Of a stretch of DNA of 64,000 bases, positions 26,490-34,678 are shown piece after piece. The notes below the pieces were generated by a model. That model ran no database searches. It had not been told where the DNA came from and saw nothing but the letters and a program-made list of their open reading frames with translations. The stretch covers positions 248,001 through 312,000 of the forward strand of contig CAWIHS010000004.1 of the NCBI GenBank assembly GCA_963836005.1. Direction: 5' to 3'. Origin of the DNA: CAWIHS01 sp963836005 (lineage in GTDB: Bacteria; Pseudomonadota; Gammaproteobacteria; GRL18). The stretch's first letter is position 1. Every line of letters begins with the position of its first letter. The position numbers and the translations under genes were made by a program.

Positions 26490-27350
26490 TTAATCAATAA
26501 CAGCTTGCATATCTATTTCATCAAGTCCTTGATATACATGGATGTTATCAACTACATTCTTTAAAAGCGGTTTTAAAGTCGGGGAAAAAAGCAAATTTCG
26601 GTCAGCTAATTCCATCCAGCCATATAAAGAATGGATCAGTTGTTGCTCAGTATGAATATGAAATTCTACATCATGTAAAATATGCCTGTATTCACTGAAC
26701 GTGGGAGATACCTCCAATTGACTAAACATGCTTGCTAATGCTTCCATCACCGGCAAAATATCATCCTGATATTCGAAATCTGCCGGAGCATAGCTTTTTC
26801 GAGCACTGGATACAGCATTGATCCATATTCTAAAACTGCACTTTTGTAAACTATGATAAAGATCCTCCTCACTGATAATTATCAGCAGCAGGTGCTGGAT
26901 GTTTGCTTCTAACGTCGTGTTGCTGTATGACCATTGGCGATCTTTAATGAAATGATAGATACGAATATGGTCTTTAAAGTCTGCGGCCTGTAATTGATCG
27001 ATGATCAGCACCGTGGGTTCTCCTTCACTAAATGCACAGGCTTCACTTAAAATATGATCAAAATCGGAAACGGGTGATTCCTCAAGCCCATGTTCATCTT
27101 TACTGGGCGGCAAAATCAGCTTGCTGTCGAGAGTTCCCTGTTGCGTAAAATCGAAATACAGAAGATGCGGGTATTCCAGTGCACGTGCCAGGGCATTGGC
27201 AAAGGCTGTTTTTCTACGACCTTTATGTCCTTCAATATTAAGAGTCTTTATACCTTTGAACGGATTATTTAACAGACAACGTAACTGATATTCATAGTCA
27301 TCGTTGGACTCAAATCCAAAATCTGCCATTTTATCCTGTAATAAGCCCAT
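26490..27350 (-). CDS. P-loop ATPase of unknown function
   Basis: The 286-residue protein has a Walker A-like GHKGRRKTAFANAL (about residues 42-55) and a Walker B TVLIIDQLQ (about 113-121). It has the look of an ExeA/AAA-type or MoxR-like small ATPase but no sensor or arginine-finger motif I can assign. There are no membrane segments. The helical C-terminal half (about 190-286) is not recognised. It stands alone, convergent with the 11-mer repeat gene, and a second copy of its 3' end lies at 24990-25185. Cytoplasmic ATP hydrolysis is likely; partner and role unknown. Confidence 0.65.
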   Translation of the reverse strand: MGLLQDKMADFGFESNDDYEYQLRCLLNNPFKGIKTLNIEGHKGRRKTAFANALARALEYPHLLYFDFTQQGTLDSKLILPPSKDEHGLEESPVSDFDHILSEACAFSEGEPTVLIIDQLQAADFKDHIRIYHFIKDRQWSYSNTTLEANIQHLLLIIISEEDLYHSLQKCSFRIWINAVSSARKSYAPADFEYQDDILPVMEALASMFSQLEVSPTFSEYRHILHDVEFHIHTEQQLIHSLYGWMELADRNLLFSPTLKPLLKNVVDNIHVYQGLDEIDMQAVID

Positions 27351-27642
27351 CTACCTGATACCTGTATGTAAAGCTAACTTAACCTGTACTTTGAAAATAA
27401 TATAAGCAATATATTGATATCACATGTTTATCCATACACAATTTTCTTAACTGTATACCTGTAAATCCAAACTAACCAGTAGTCGTGGAAATTGCCGGCT
27501 TATCTTTGTGCCTGGCGCGTAGCCATCATTATCCATGCGCGAAAAAATGTTATTTAAGCATGACTATTAAGACATTACAGTTTCACCCATCACAGATTGA
27601 AAGAAAATGGTAATCTTCTGCTAAAGGTATTATTCTTTATGC
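27351..27642. other. Divergent intergenic region
   Basis: It separates the ATPase gene (minus) from the tatD-like gene (plus). No repeat or clear promoter was identified. Confidence 0.4.
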
Positions 27643-28419
27643 ATGAAAGCTTTTTATACCGATACCCACTGTCATCTTGATTTTCCGGTTTTTGATCATG
27701 ACCGTGAGCTTATACTACAACACTGTCATGAAAAAAATATTCAGGCCATTATCGTTCCCGGCGTGGAGGCAAAGTACTGGTCTCGGGTACTTTCTTTGTG
27801 TGGAAGATCTGGTTTGTTTCCTGCTCTGGGACTGCACCCCTGTTTTCAGGAAAAGCATCAGCCCAGGGATTTACAGCTGCTGCGCCAGCTATGCAAAGAG
27901 AATAATTTGGCCGCTATTGGCGAAATAGGTCTGGATTTTTATATTAAAACCCTTGATAGGGACACACAGCGCTATTATTTCAGCCAACAGCTGGAAATCG
28001 CCAGTGAATATCATTTACCCGTTTTGATCCATGCACGGAAGTCTCATAGCGAAGTCATTAAATTATTAAAATCCTACCCGGCTCTCAAAGGTATTATACA
28101 TGCTTATAGCGGCAGTTATGAACAGGCCGTCGAATTTTTAAAACTGGGTTTCAAGCTCGGATTTGGGGGAGCTTATACTTATCCCAGGGCTCACAAATTA
28201 CGCTCTATGGTAACAAAGCTGCCACTGGATGCCTGGGTGCTGGAAACTGATGCACCGGATATGACTCCAATATCACATTACAAACAAAGAAACAGCCCTG
28301 AATACCTGCCGGAAATCGCAGCAGAACTCTTTTCTTTGAGCGATGATGCGGTTGCAGAAGAGCCGCTGTTAACTCAGCTTGAAGTCAATACCCGCTTTAT
28401 CTTTCCAGAAATAGTATGA
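27643..28419 (+). CDS. TatD-family metal-dependent hydrolase
   Basis: The 258-residue TIM-barrel hydrolase is of the TatD/YcfH/YjjV type. Metal ligands are visible at DTHCHLD (HxH), GEIGLDFY (Glu), LPVLIHARK (His), IIHAYSG (His) and LETDAPDMTP (Asp). Family members act as 3'-5' exonucleases or deoxyribonucleases on damaged DNA, though substrates vary. Full length. It overlaps the next gene by four bases (ATGA), so the two are co-translated. Closer to YjjV than to TatD itself by general look; I leave the symbol blank. Confidence 0.88.
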   Translation: MKAFYTDTHCHLDFPVFDHDRELILQHCHEKNIQAIIVPGVEAKYWSRVLSLCGRSGLFPALGLHPCFQEKHQPRDLQLLRQLCKENNLAAIGEIGLDFYIKTLDRDTQRYYFSQQLEIASEYHLPVLIHARKSHSEVIKLLKSYPALKGIIHAYSGSYEQAVEFLKLGFKLGFGGAYTYPRAHKLRSMVTKLPLDAWVLETDAPDMTPISHYKQRNSPEYLPEIAAELFSLSDDAVAEEPLLTQLEVNTRFIFPEIV

Positions 28420-29339
28420 CACCTGTATCAGCAACAAATCCTGGGCTTATCAATAGATATAGAAACAGTTGGACAGCAGCACTGTTTTTTTTTCTAACTG
28501 TATTAGCGCCACATGAACAGGTTCAAGCTGATATTACCCAATATCAGCAGTCACGCTATGCCATACAAAACAGTCAGATTAATGAATCAAGCGGCCTGGC
28601 CTGCTCAAAAAGATATCAGCGAGTGCTTTGGACACATAATGATAGTGGTCATATGCCAATTATTTATGCCATGTCAGATCAGGGGGAAGATCTAGGAACT
28701 TTCTTTCTGGAAGATGTGGTAAGTCGTGATTGGGAAGACATGGCATCATTTAGTCTCAACGGACAGCCTTATATTTTGATTGCTGACAGCGGGGATAATT
28801 TCGGTATTTATCGAACCTATACCCTGAGTATTTTTAGCGAGCCGGATATTAAAAATAGATCATTATCAGCACAGTCACCTCTATGGCAGATTGAATACCG
28901 ATTCCCTGATCATGGATCCTATGATGTAGAAGCCGTTACTGTGGATGTGCCGCGCAATAAAATTTTACTGTTAACTAAAAAAACGCCGCATGCCATCTTA
29001 TATGAAGTTCCGCTTCAGGTAAAAAATAGCAATCAAGTTTATGTTGCTGAAAATACAGCAGAATTTAGCGATGTAATTCATCCTACAGCGATGGATATTA
29101 CTGCTGATGGCCGTACGCTATTAATCTTAACCTATGGACGAATTCATTTTTATGAAAGCCTACAACCCTTTTATACTAAAGATAAAGTAAAGTATAGAAA
29201 AGCAAAACAAGTCATTAAATATAAAGGGTTATATCAAGCAGAAGCCTTATGTTTATCAGATGACAAACAGACAATTTACCTAACCAGTGAGCGTAAATCA
29301 CGGCTTTTAAAAATTGATAGTTTGCAGGGTTTTAAATAG
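28416..29339 (+). CDS. Exported beta-propeller-like protein
   Basis: The 307-residue protein has an N-terminal hydrophobic segment (about residues 20-38, ending VQADI) that works as a signal peptide. The rest has repeated beta-strand blocks typical of propellers: SSGLACSKRYQRVLWTHNDSG, then RDWEDMASF, YILIADSGDN, YDVEAVTVD and YQAEALCLSDD. This pattern (WTHNDSG, DWEDMA, DxGDN, EAxT) recurs in uncharacterised secreted proteins of Proteobacteria and Bacteroidetes. It overlaps the tatD-like gene. Periplasmic; function unknown. Confidence 0.7.
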   Translation: MTPVSATNPGLINRYRNSWTAALFFFLTVLAPHEQVQADITQYQQSRYAIQNSQINESSGLACSKRYQRVLWTHNDSGHMPIIYAMSDQGEDLGTFFLEDVVSRDWEDMASFSLNGQPYILIADSGDNFGIYRTYTLSIFSEPDIKNRSLSAQSPLWQIEYRFPDHGSYDVEAVTVDVPRNKILLLTKKTPHAILYEVPLQVKNSNQVYVAENTAEFSDVIHPTAMDITADGRTLLILTYGRIHFYESLQPFYTKDKVKYRKAKQVIKYKGLYQAEALCLSDDKQTIYLTSERKSRLLKIDSLQGFK

Positions 29340-29442
29340 CTATACTAAGCTGTTGTTTTTTATTTGATCGTTGATATAATCAACTACATGTAAGTAAAAG
29401 CTTTTAAGAAGCAATTCAGGACTGATATTCTGTTATCACTGT

Positions 29443-29757
29443 ATGGGCTCCATCATGGGCATAAATTTTAATGAAAGACGTTCCTTTTATCGTATGGCTG
29501 TAAATTGCTGTATTGAATTTAGCATGCAGGGTGATTCGGAAACATACACAGGCAAAGGTAAGAATTTAAGTGCCGAAGGTGTGAAATTCATTACTGAACA
29601 CGAAGTTGTTGAAGGGCAAAAGCTTGACATTATTGTTCATCCCATTGTCCAAATGCAAGAACCACTGTATGCCAGAGCCAGGGTGGTTAGAGTCGATAAA
29701 GATCAACTGGCAAATAAATATATCGTTGGTCTCTCACTTAAAGAATGCTGCGAATAA
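29443..29757 (+). CDS. PilZ-domain c-di-GMP-binding protein
   Basis: The 104-residue protein is a stand-alone PilZ domain. The c-di-GMP-binding RxxxR is in ERRSFYRM (second Arg at about residue 18), and the NLSAEGVKF block matches the D/NxSxxG motif. Such proteins pass c-di-GMP levels to motility, pili or exopolysaccharide machinery. There are two possible ATG starts four codons apart; neither has a strong ribosome binding site. It lies between a beta-propeller gene and pncC with no obvious partner. Confidence 0.85.
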   Translation: MGSIMGINFNERRSFYRMAVNCCIEFSMQGDSETYTGKGKNLSAEGVKFITEHEVVEGQKLDIIVHPIVQMQEPLYARARVVRVDKDQLANKYIVGLSLKECCE

Positions 29758-29867
29758 GTTCGCAGTTGTTATTGATCCCCCGAAAATCTTGATGATTTCC
29801 CATCAACCACGACTTTTATTTTGTTTTTTTCTGTTTTTAAATGCTTACAATAGTATAATTATACAAG

Positions 29868-30356
29868 ATGTTAGATGATATACTTGACGAACTAAATGAG
29901 CTGTGTTGCGCTCGAAATTTGAGGCTTGCAACCGCAGAATCATGCACCGGTGGATTGGTGGCAAAATTGATTACCGACCGTGCAGGCAGTTCTCAATGGT
30001 TTGAATGTGGTTTTGTGACTTATAGTAATCGCGCCAAGCAGCAAATGCTGGGCATTGACCTGGAACCGCTGGAAAAATGGGGTGCAGTCAGTGAGCAGGT
30101 AGCAGAAGCCATGGCAACAGGAGCTTTGAAAAATTCACAGGCTGATGCTGTCTGTGCAATTACCGGTATCGCCGGCCCGCAAGGGGGAAGTAAAGAAAAA
30201 CCCGTAGGGACTGTCTGTTTTGGCTGGTTATCAAGGCAGGCGCAGAGATCAGTGACTCGCACCGAATATTTCAGCGGTGATCGGGCTTGTGTGAGAAGTC
30301 AGGCTGCCGAGTTTGCCCTGCAGGGTTTATTAGCGTTGCTGCGCGGGGCAGATTAA
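29868..30356 (+). CDS. pncC: Nicotinamide-nucleotide amidase, CinA C-terminal type
   Basis: The 162-residue protein corresponds to the stand-alone CinA C-terminal domain. Motifs are ATAESCTGGLVAKLITDRAG with the catalytic Ser and FECGFVTYSNRAKQQMLGI, then ITGIAGPQGGSKEKPVGTVC. The enzyme deamidates NMN to nicotinate mononucleotide in NAD recycling. It is normally found just upstream of recA, as here, though the gap to recA (620 bp) is widened by a MITE and a long hairpin. Confidence 0.93.
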   Translation: MLDDILDELNELCCARNLRLATAESCTGGLVAKLITDRAGSSQWFECGFVTYSNRAKQQMLGIDLEPLEKWGAVSEQVAEAMATGALKNSQADAVCAITGIAGPQGGSKEKPVGTVCFGWLSRQAQRSVTRTEYFSGDRACVRSQAAEFALQGLLALLRGAD

Positions 30357-30428
30357 CAAGTTTCATAAGTAAAACCCTGCCGCTACTTGCGCAAGGCATT
30401 ATAAACCCTGAAAAATCATAGATAATTT

Positions 30429-30604
30429 GTAACTATTCAGCGTATCCAGGATTCTGCATAAGTGATTGCTGTCAGGTGATTGTGGAAGTAGTGGATGTGG
30501 CAAGGATGCCACATCCAAGCCTGCATGGATGTATTTACGGCGCCTTCTGGAATAAATACCTGACAGTAATCACAACCTAAAAACACGCTGAGCTGAATAG
30601 TTAC
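30429..30604. repeat. MITE family B, copy 4
   Basis: A 176-bp element with ends GTAACTATTCAGCGTAT and CTGAATAGTTAC, flanked by a perfect 8-bp duplication GATAATTT (30421-30428 and 30605-30612). Internal inverted repeats include GCTGTCAGGT / ACCTGACAG and GGATGTGG / CCACATCC. Confidence 0.92.
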
Positions 30605-30612
30605 GATAATTT

Positions 30613-30884
30613 TTCTAATCATTCCTTTTAACACTTGATTTTAAACTGATGATAAGATATCTTTGAATAATGTCCTTTATTCAAAAAAATTGTCTTTTTC
30701 TAAAATACAGATAAGACTGACTATAAATTTTTAATTGTGTGAGATAATCAATTGTCTATAGCGCGTAATTTAATTAAAGTGAGGCTCATTTTAAAGAAAT
30801 GACAGGCTCTGTATGATTAATGAAAATTTGCAGTTTAGATAATACACTTGACTTGAGAAGACAGTTAAATTTAGAGTTCCCTGC
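30613..30884. other. AT-rich recA upstream region
   Basis: No gene is seen. A possible TTGACT (30848-30853) is present, but I could not assign a good -10 or a LexA box. Confidence 0.35.
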
Positions 30885-30936
30885 AATGGTTATTGCTATG
30901 CTCTTGCTATAGAGCAAGAGCATAGCAATAACCATT
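30885..30936. repeat. Perfect 24-bp inverted repeat in front of recA
   Basis: A 24-base arm starting AATGGTTATTGC is followed by the loop ATAG and the exact complementary arm. An outer pair, TTAAATTT (30865-30872) and AAATTTAA, extends it. No T-run follows. It ends 43 bp before the recA ATG, so a transcript from upstream would carry a very stable stem in its leader. Confidence 0.8.
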
Positions 30937-30979
30937 AGCCCAAATTTAAATTCACTACATTAAGTAACGGTAAACCAGA

Positions 30980-32005
30980 ATGGATGATAATAAGCAAAAA
31001 GCACTTGATGCTGCGTTAGCGCAAATAGACAGACAATTTGGCAAAGGCTCTGTAATGCGGATGGGGGATTCGGGAGCCGCACAAATAGATTCCATTTCCA
31101 CTGGCTCACTTGGGCTTGATATAGCCCTGGGGATCGGTGGATTACCCAAAGGTCGTGTGGTTGAAATTTATGGACCTGAATCATCGGGTAAGACAACTTT
31201 GACGCTGCATGTTATTGCCGCTGCGCAAAAAACAGGTGGAACAGCGGCATTTATTGATGCAGAACATGCGCTTGATCCGCTGTATGCCGAAAAACTCGGA
31301 GTTGATGTGGAAAATCTTTTGGTATCGCAGCCTGATACCGGTGAACAGGCGCTGGAAATTAGCGATATGCTGGTACGTTCCGGCGCAGTTGATGTACTGG
31401 TGATCGACTCTGTTGCCGCATTAACACCAAAAGCTGAAATTGATGGTGAAATGGGCGATTCTCATATGGGTCTGCAGGCCCGATTAATGTCTCAGGCCTT
31501 ACGCAAGCTCACCAGCATTATAAAACGCTCCAACACCCTGGTGATCTTTATCAATCAGTTAAGGATGAAAATTGGCGTTATGTTTGGAAATCCTGAAACG
31601 ACGACAGGAGGCAATGCGTTAAAATTTTACTCTTCGGTCCGCCTGGACATCCGCCGCATCGGTGCCATTAAAAAAGGTGATGAGGTACTGGGTAATGAGA
31701 CCAGGGTCAAGGTGGTTAAAAACAAGGTGGCGCCGCCGTTTAAGCAAACTGAATTTGACATTCTTTATGGCGAAGGCATTTCCTATGAAGGTGAACTGAT
31801 CACGCTGGGTGTAAAAGAAAACATTATTGACAAATCGGGTGCCTGGTATAGTTATCAGGGGGAAAAAATAGGTCAGGGCAAAGACAAGGTCAGGACTTAC
31901 CTCCAGGAAAATCCTCAGATTGCAGAGGAAATTGATCATAAAATTCGCTCTGTTCTGTTACCTAAGACAGCAGAAAGAAAGGAGCAACCGGCAGTTGAGG
32001 TCTGA
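30980..32005 (+). CDS. recA: Recombinase A
   Basis: The 341-residue RecA catalyses homologous strand exchange and activates LexA self-cleavage. Walker A is GPESSGKT (about residues 67-74), Walker B is LVIDSVAAL-like (VLVIDSVAAL), and the L2 loop contains FGNPETTTGGNALKFYSS. The N-terminus MDDNKQKALDAALAQIDRQF and the C-terminal DHKIRSVLL region are standard. The ribosome binding site is poor, and a perfect 24-bp hairpin lies just upstream. recX does not follow directly; it is 6.2 kb downstream. Confidence 0.97.
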   Translation: MDDNKQKALDAALAQIDRQFGKGSVMRMGDSGAAQIDSISTGSLGLDIALGIGGLPKGRVVEIYGPESSGKTTLTLHVIAAAQKTGGTAAFIDAEHALDPLYAEKLGVDVENLLVSQPDTGEQALEISDMLVRSGAVDVLVIDSVAALTPKAEIDGEMGDSHMGLQARLMSQALRKLTSIIKRSNTLVIFINQLRMKIGVMFGNPETTTGGNALKFYSSVRLDIRRIGAIKKGDEVLGNETRVKVVKNKVAPPFKQTEFDILYGEGISYEGELITLGVKENIIDKSGAWYSYQGEKIGQGKDKVRTYLQENPQIAEEIDHKIRSVLLPKTAERKEQPAVEV

Positions 32006-32179
32006 TGACTGCTGGTAAATACTCTCTGCCGGTTGGCAGTGAGTCAGGTATATAACGGGCATATATTGATGCTATATATTCTGCTGCAAAGAGCTGCACA
32101 TCATATGTCCGTATTTCCATTATGCACTAACAGATTTGCCCTGGCAGACGAATACTGACAAACTGATAACGGACAGAGA

Positions 32180-34579
32180 GTGTCTTTAACTATGCGATTT
32201 TTATTCCTGTTAGCCAGTTTAATTTTATTTCCTTCCTGTGTTTTTTCAATCAGCTTCTTGCCGGTTCCGCAACAAAACCAGTTCGGGCATGCCTCGATTA
32301 GCTATACCCTATCGAGTCAGAATAGTTTTCATAACAATAATAGCTTTTTAACTTCTGAGAAAATCAGTCTGAACTTTGATTTAACTATTGCAGACGTTGA
32401 TATTGGGCACATGGGACATTTATATCTGCTGGTATTGTATAAGAATAAGGTTTACATGAAAGTCCAGCAGGGAGAATGGAAAGTGTGGGATGGAACTCCT
32501 GCCGGGCTGCAGGCCTTTGAACATAAAATCCTCGCCCGCAGTGAGTCTATACCTGTACTGACAAGCAACCAGTTACCTGACGGCGAATTTTTATTAGTGG
32601 CTGGATACCAGAGTAGTGATGAAACTATAAAGTATAACCAGACTATTGTCAGCTTTATCGTATTTGATGAAGATAACCAGCAATTGCATCGTATACAGCA
32701 GCCTGAATTACTTAAAAGCTATCTTAATCAGGGATTAAGTGCCTTGCGTGATGGGGCAGTTTCCTATGTCCTTGATGATAGTTTTAGCGGCTCATTAGAG
32801 GTTGCATCCAGTTCTGCGGTTAACAGTAATCAGGTTTCCGTTACCAACCTGCAGGAATCAGGGGTTGATGAAAGTGATAGCTTAAAAACGGATGGTTCAA
32901 CTCTATTTGTAGTTGAAGCCTGTAAAGATTCCAGGCAATGCCTGAATACCTATCAGATGTCCGAGTTCCCGGCATCCGCAAAACCATTAGGACAACTAAG
33001 CGTTGCAGATGATTTCGCTCAAAAAGGAGAAATTTACCTCCATCATTCATCAGCAAAAAATCAGCGAACGGCTATCTGGTTAAACAGTAGTTTTCAAGGT
33101 TCTCCCTGGACAAATTGGGACACCGCTTATTATTGGCAAAGCAATAAAACTGATATTCTGTTTATAAATGCAGCAAACGCAGATAGATTAGAAAAGCTCA
33201 CTCAGATCACCATGGATGGGGCCCTTATTTCCAGCCGTCTGGTCGGTGATACTTTATATCTTATATCCAGAAACAGCCCATCTTACGAGACAATCACACC
33301 ATTTACCGGGTCTGTCAGCAGTATGGCTGACAACAGAGCTGCTCAAATTCAGCCGCTCGAAAACCTGCTGCCTGAAATCAGTATTGACAAACAACAGGCT
33401 AAACCATTAGTTAAGGCCACGGACTGTTATGTCACCGCACAAAACAGTGCTCGCTATTATGATGCCAGTATCGTTAGCGTCACAGCCATACCAGTGCATG
33501 AACCGCATAATTACAGCTCCACCTGCATTGCCGGAAATGTTGAAACAATCTATGTTTCAAGCGAAGCCATTTACCTGGCGAGCAATCGATATCCCTATGA
33601 GTTAAATGCTAACTCTATTATTTATGATGAGGAATTATCCTATCAGACTGAGATCCATAAATTTTCATTTAAAGGGAGTTCTTTGTCCTATCAGGCATCA
33701 GGACGTGTGACCGGACATTTAGGTTGGGAAGCTGATAAACGCTCATTTCGTATGGGCGAATATGACGGTATACTCAAAGTCGCAACGTCTATCGGCGATA
33801 CCTGGAATAACACATCTCGCACTCGTATTGCGGTATTGCAGGAAGATTCAGACACTAAAACGTTAAATGAAATCGGTGCAATTGATAATCTGGGAAAACC
33901 GGGAGAAAGGCTTTATGCTGCCCGATTTATAGGCCATCGAGGATTTTTGGTGACTTTCAAGGTGACTGACCCATTATATATTCTGGACTTTTCAGTACCG
34001 CAGGTTCCGGCCATAATTGGCGAACTGGAAATTAGCGGTTATTCAGATTATTTACACCCAGTCGGTGAAAATTTGTTGCTCGGTATAGGTAAAGAAGCGA
34101 TTGCTGATAGCACTACAGATCGCGGTGCCTGGTATCAGGGAGTCAAAGTTTCACTGTTTGATATCAGTAATCCAGGCCGTTTGAATGAAATTGATTCAGT
34201 GATACTGGGCAGACGTGGCAGCAATTCTGCTGCACTTGGTAATCATCATGCTGTAAGTTGGCTGGATCATCCGCACAGTTTGACCAGTACATTAGCCATT
34301 CCAGTCAGTCTGCATGATACTCCCAGTGTTTATAATTCATATCCATCAGGGGATCCGCGTGAGTTTTTTGACTGGACCCACACGGGGCTCTATGTGTTTA
34401 ATATTGATAAGAAAACGCCATCATTGTCGCTGCAGGGTATATTACTGGCAGAAACAGGTGATGGAGAATCAGGTTACGGTGCTTCTGATTATAATGATCG
34501 TTCGGTGATTCAGGGAACAAGTGTTCATTATATTCATAACAATGACATCTTCTCATCGACTATTGATGAACTAGAATAA
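32180..34579 (+). CDS. Secreted beta-propeller protein (Beta_propel family)
   Basis: The 799-residue protein has a Sec signal peptide (about residues 5-23). Residues about 205-790 contain a large beta-propeller of the Pfam Beta_propel type, recognised from TNLQESGVDESDSLKTDGS, the counterpart of the family's TNVQEEGVDEADIVKTDG signature, and repeated beta blocks after it. The N-terminal 200 residues resemble an exported all-beta domain with no known name. Extracytoplasmic location is likely. Function unknown. It ends at a hairpin shared with the convergent soxB gene. Confidence 0.8.
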   Translation: MSLTMRFLFLLASLILFPSCVFSISFLPVPQQNQFGHASISYTLSSQNSFHNNNSFLTSEKISLNFDLTIADVDIGHMGHLYLLVLYKNKVYMKVQQGEWKVWDGTPAGLQAFEHKILARSESIPVLTSNQLPDGEFLLVAGYQSSDETIKYNQTIVSFIVFDEDNQQLHRIQQPELLKSYLNQGLSALRDGAVSYVLDDSFSGSLEVASSSAVNSNQVSVTNLQESGVDESDSLKTDGSTLFVVEACKDSRQCLNTYQMSEFPASAKPLGQLSVADDFAQKGEIYLHHSSAKNQRTAIWLNSSFQGSPWTNWDTAYYWQSNKTDILFINAANADRLEKLTQITMDGALISSRLVGDTLYLISRNSPSYETITPFTGSVSSMADNRAAQIQPLENLLPEISIDKQQAKPLVKATDCYVTAQNSARYYDASIVSVTAIPVHEPHNYSSTCIAGNVETIYVSSEAIYLASNRYPYELNANSIIYDEELSYQTEIHKFSFKGSSLSYQASGRVTGHLGWEADKRSFRMGEYDGILKVATSIGDTWNNTSRTRIAVLQEDSDTKTLNEIGAIDNLGKPGERLYAARFIGHRGFLVTFKVTDPLYILDFSVPQVPAIIGELEISGYSDYLHPVGENLLLGIGKEAIADSTTDRGAWYQGVKVSLFDISNPGRLNEIDSVILGRRGSNSAALGNHHAVSWLDHPHSLTSTLAIPVSLHDTPSVYNSYPSGDPREFFDWTHTGLYVFNIDKKTPSLSLQGILLAETGDGESGYGASDYNDRSVIQGTSVHYIHNNDIFSSTIDELE

Positions 34580-34582
34580 GCT

Positions 34583-34623
34583 TAAAAAACCCCTTTGTCC
34601 TGTTCCTGAACAGGGGCTTTTTC
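34583..34623. terminator. Bidirectional terminator between the beta-propeller gene and soxB
   Basis: AAAAAACCCCT pairs with AGGGGCTTTTT around an inner CCTGTT / AACAGG stem. T-runs are present on both strands, as expected between convergent genes. Confidence 0.75.
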
Positions 34624-34678
34624 AACTCAGTAACTTCAACTCAGCAACAACACAGATCTTTTTCAGGAGTGTCAGGAA

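Noticed and set aside
30780..30870. LexA box upstream of recA
   Set aside because: I looked for CTGT-N8-ACAG-type sequences and found only poorly spaced partial matches, so I do not call one.
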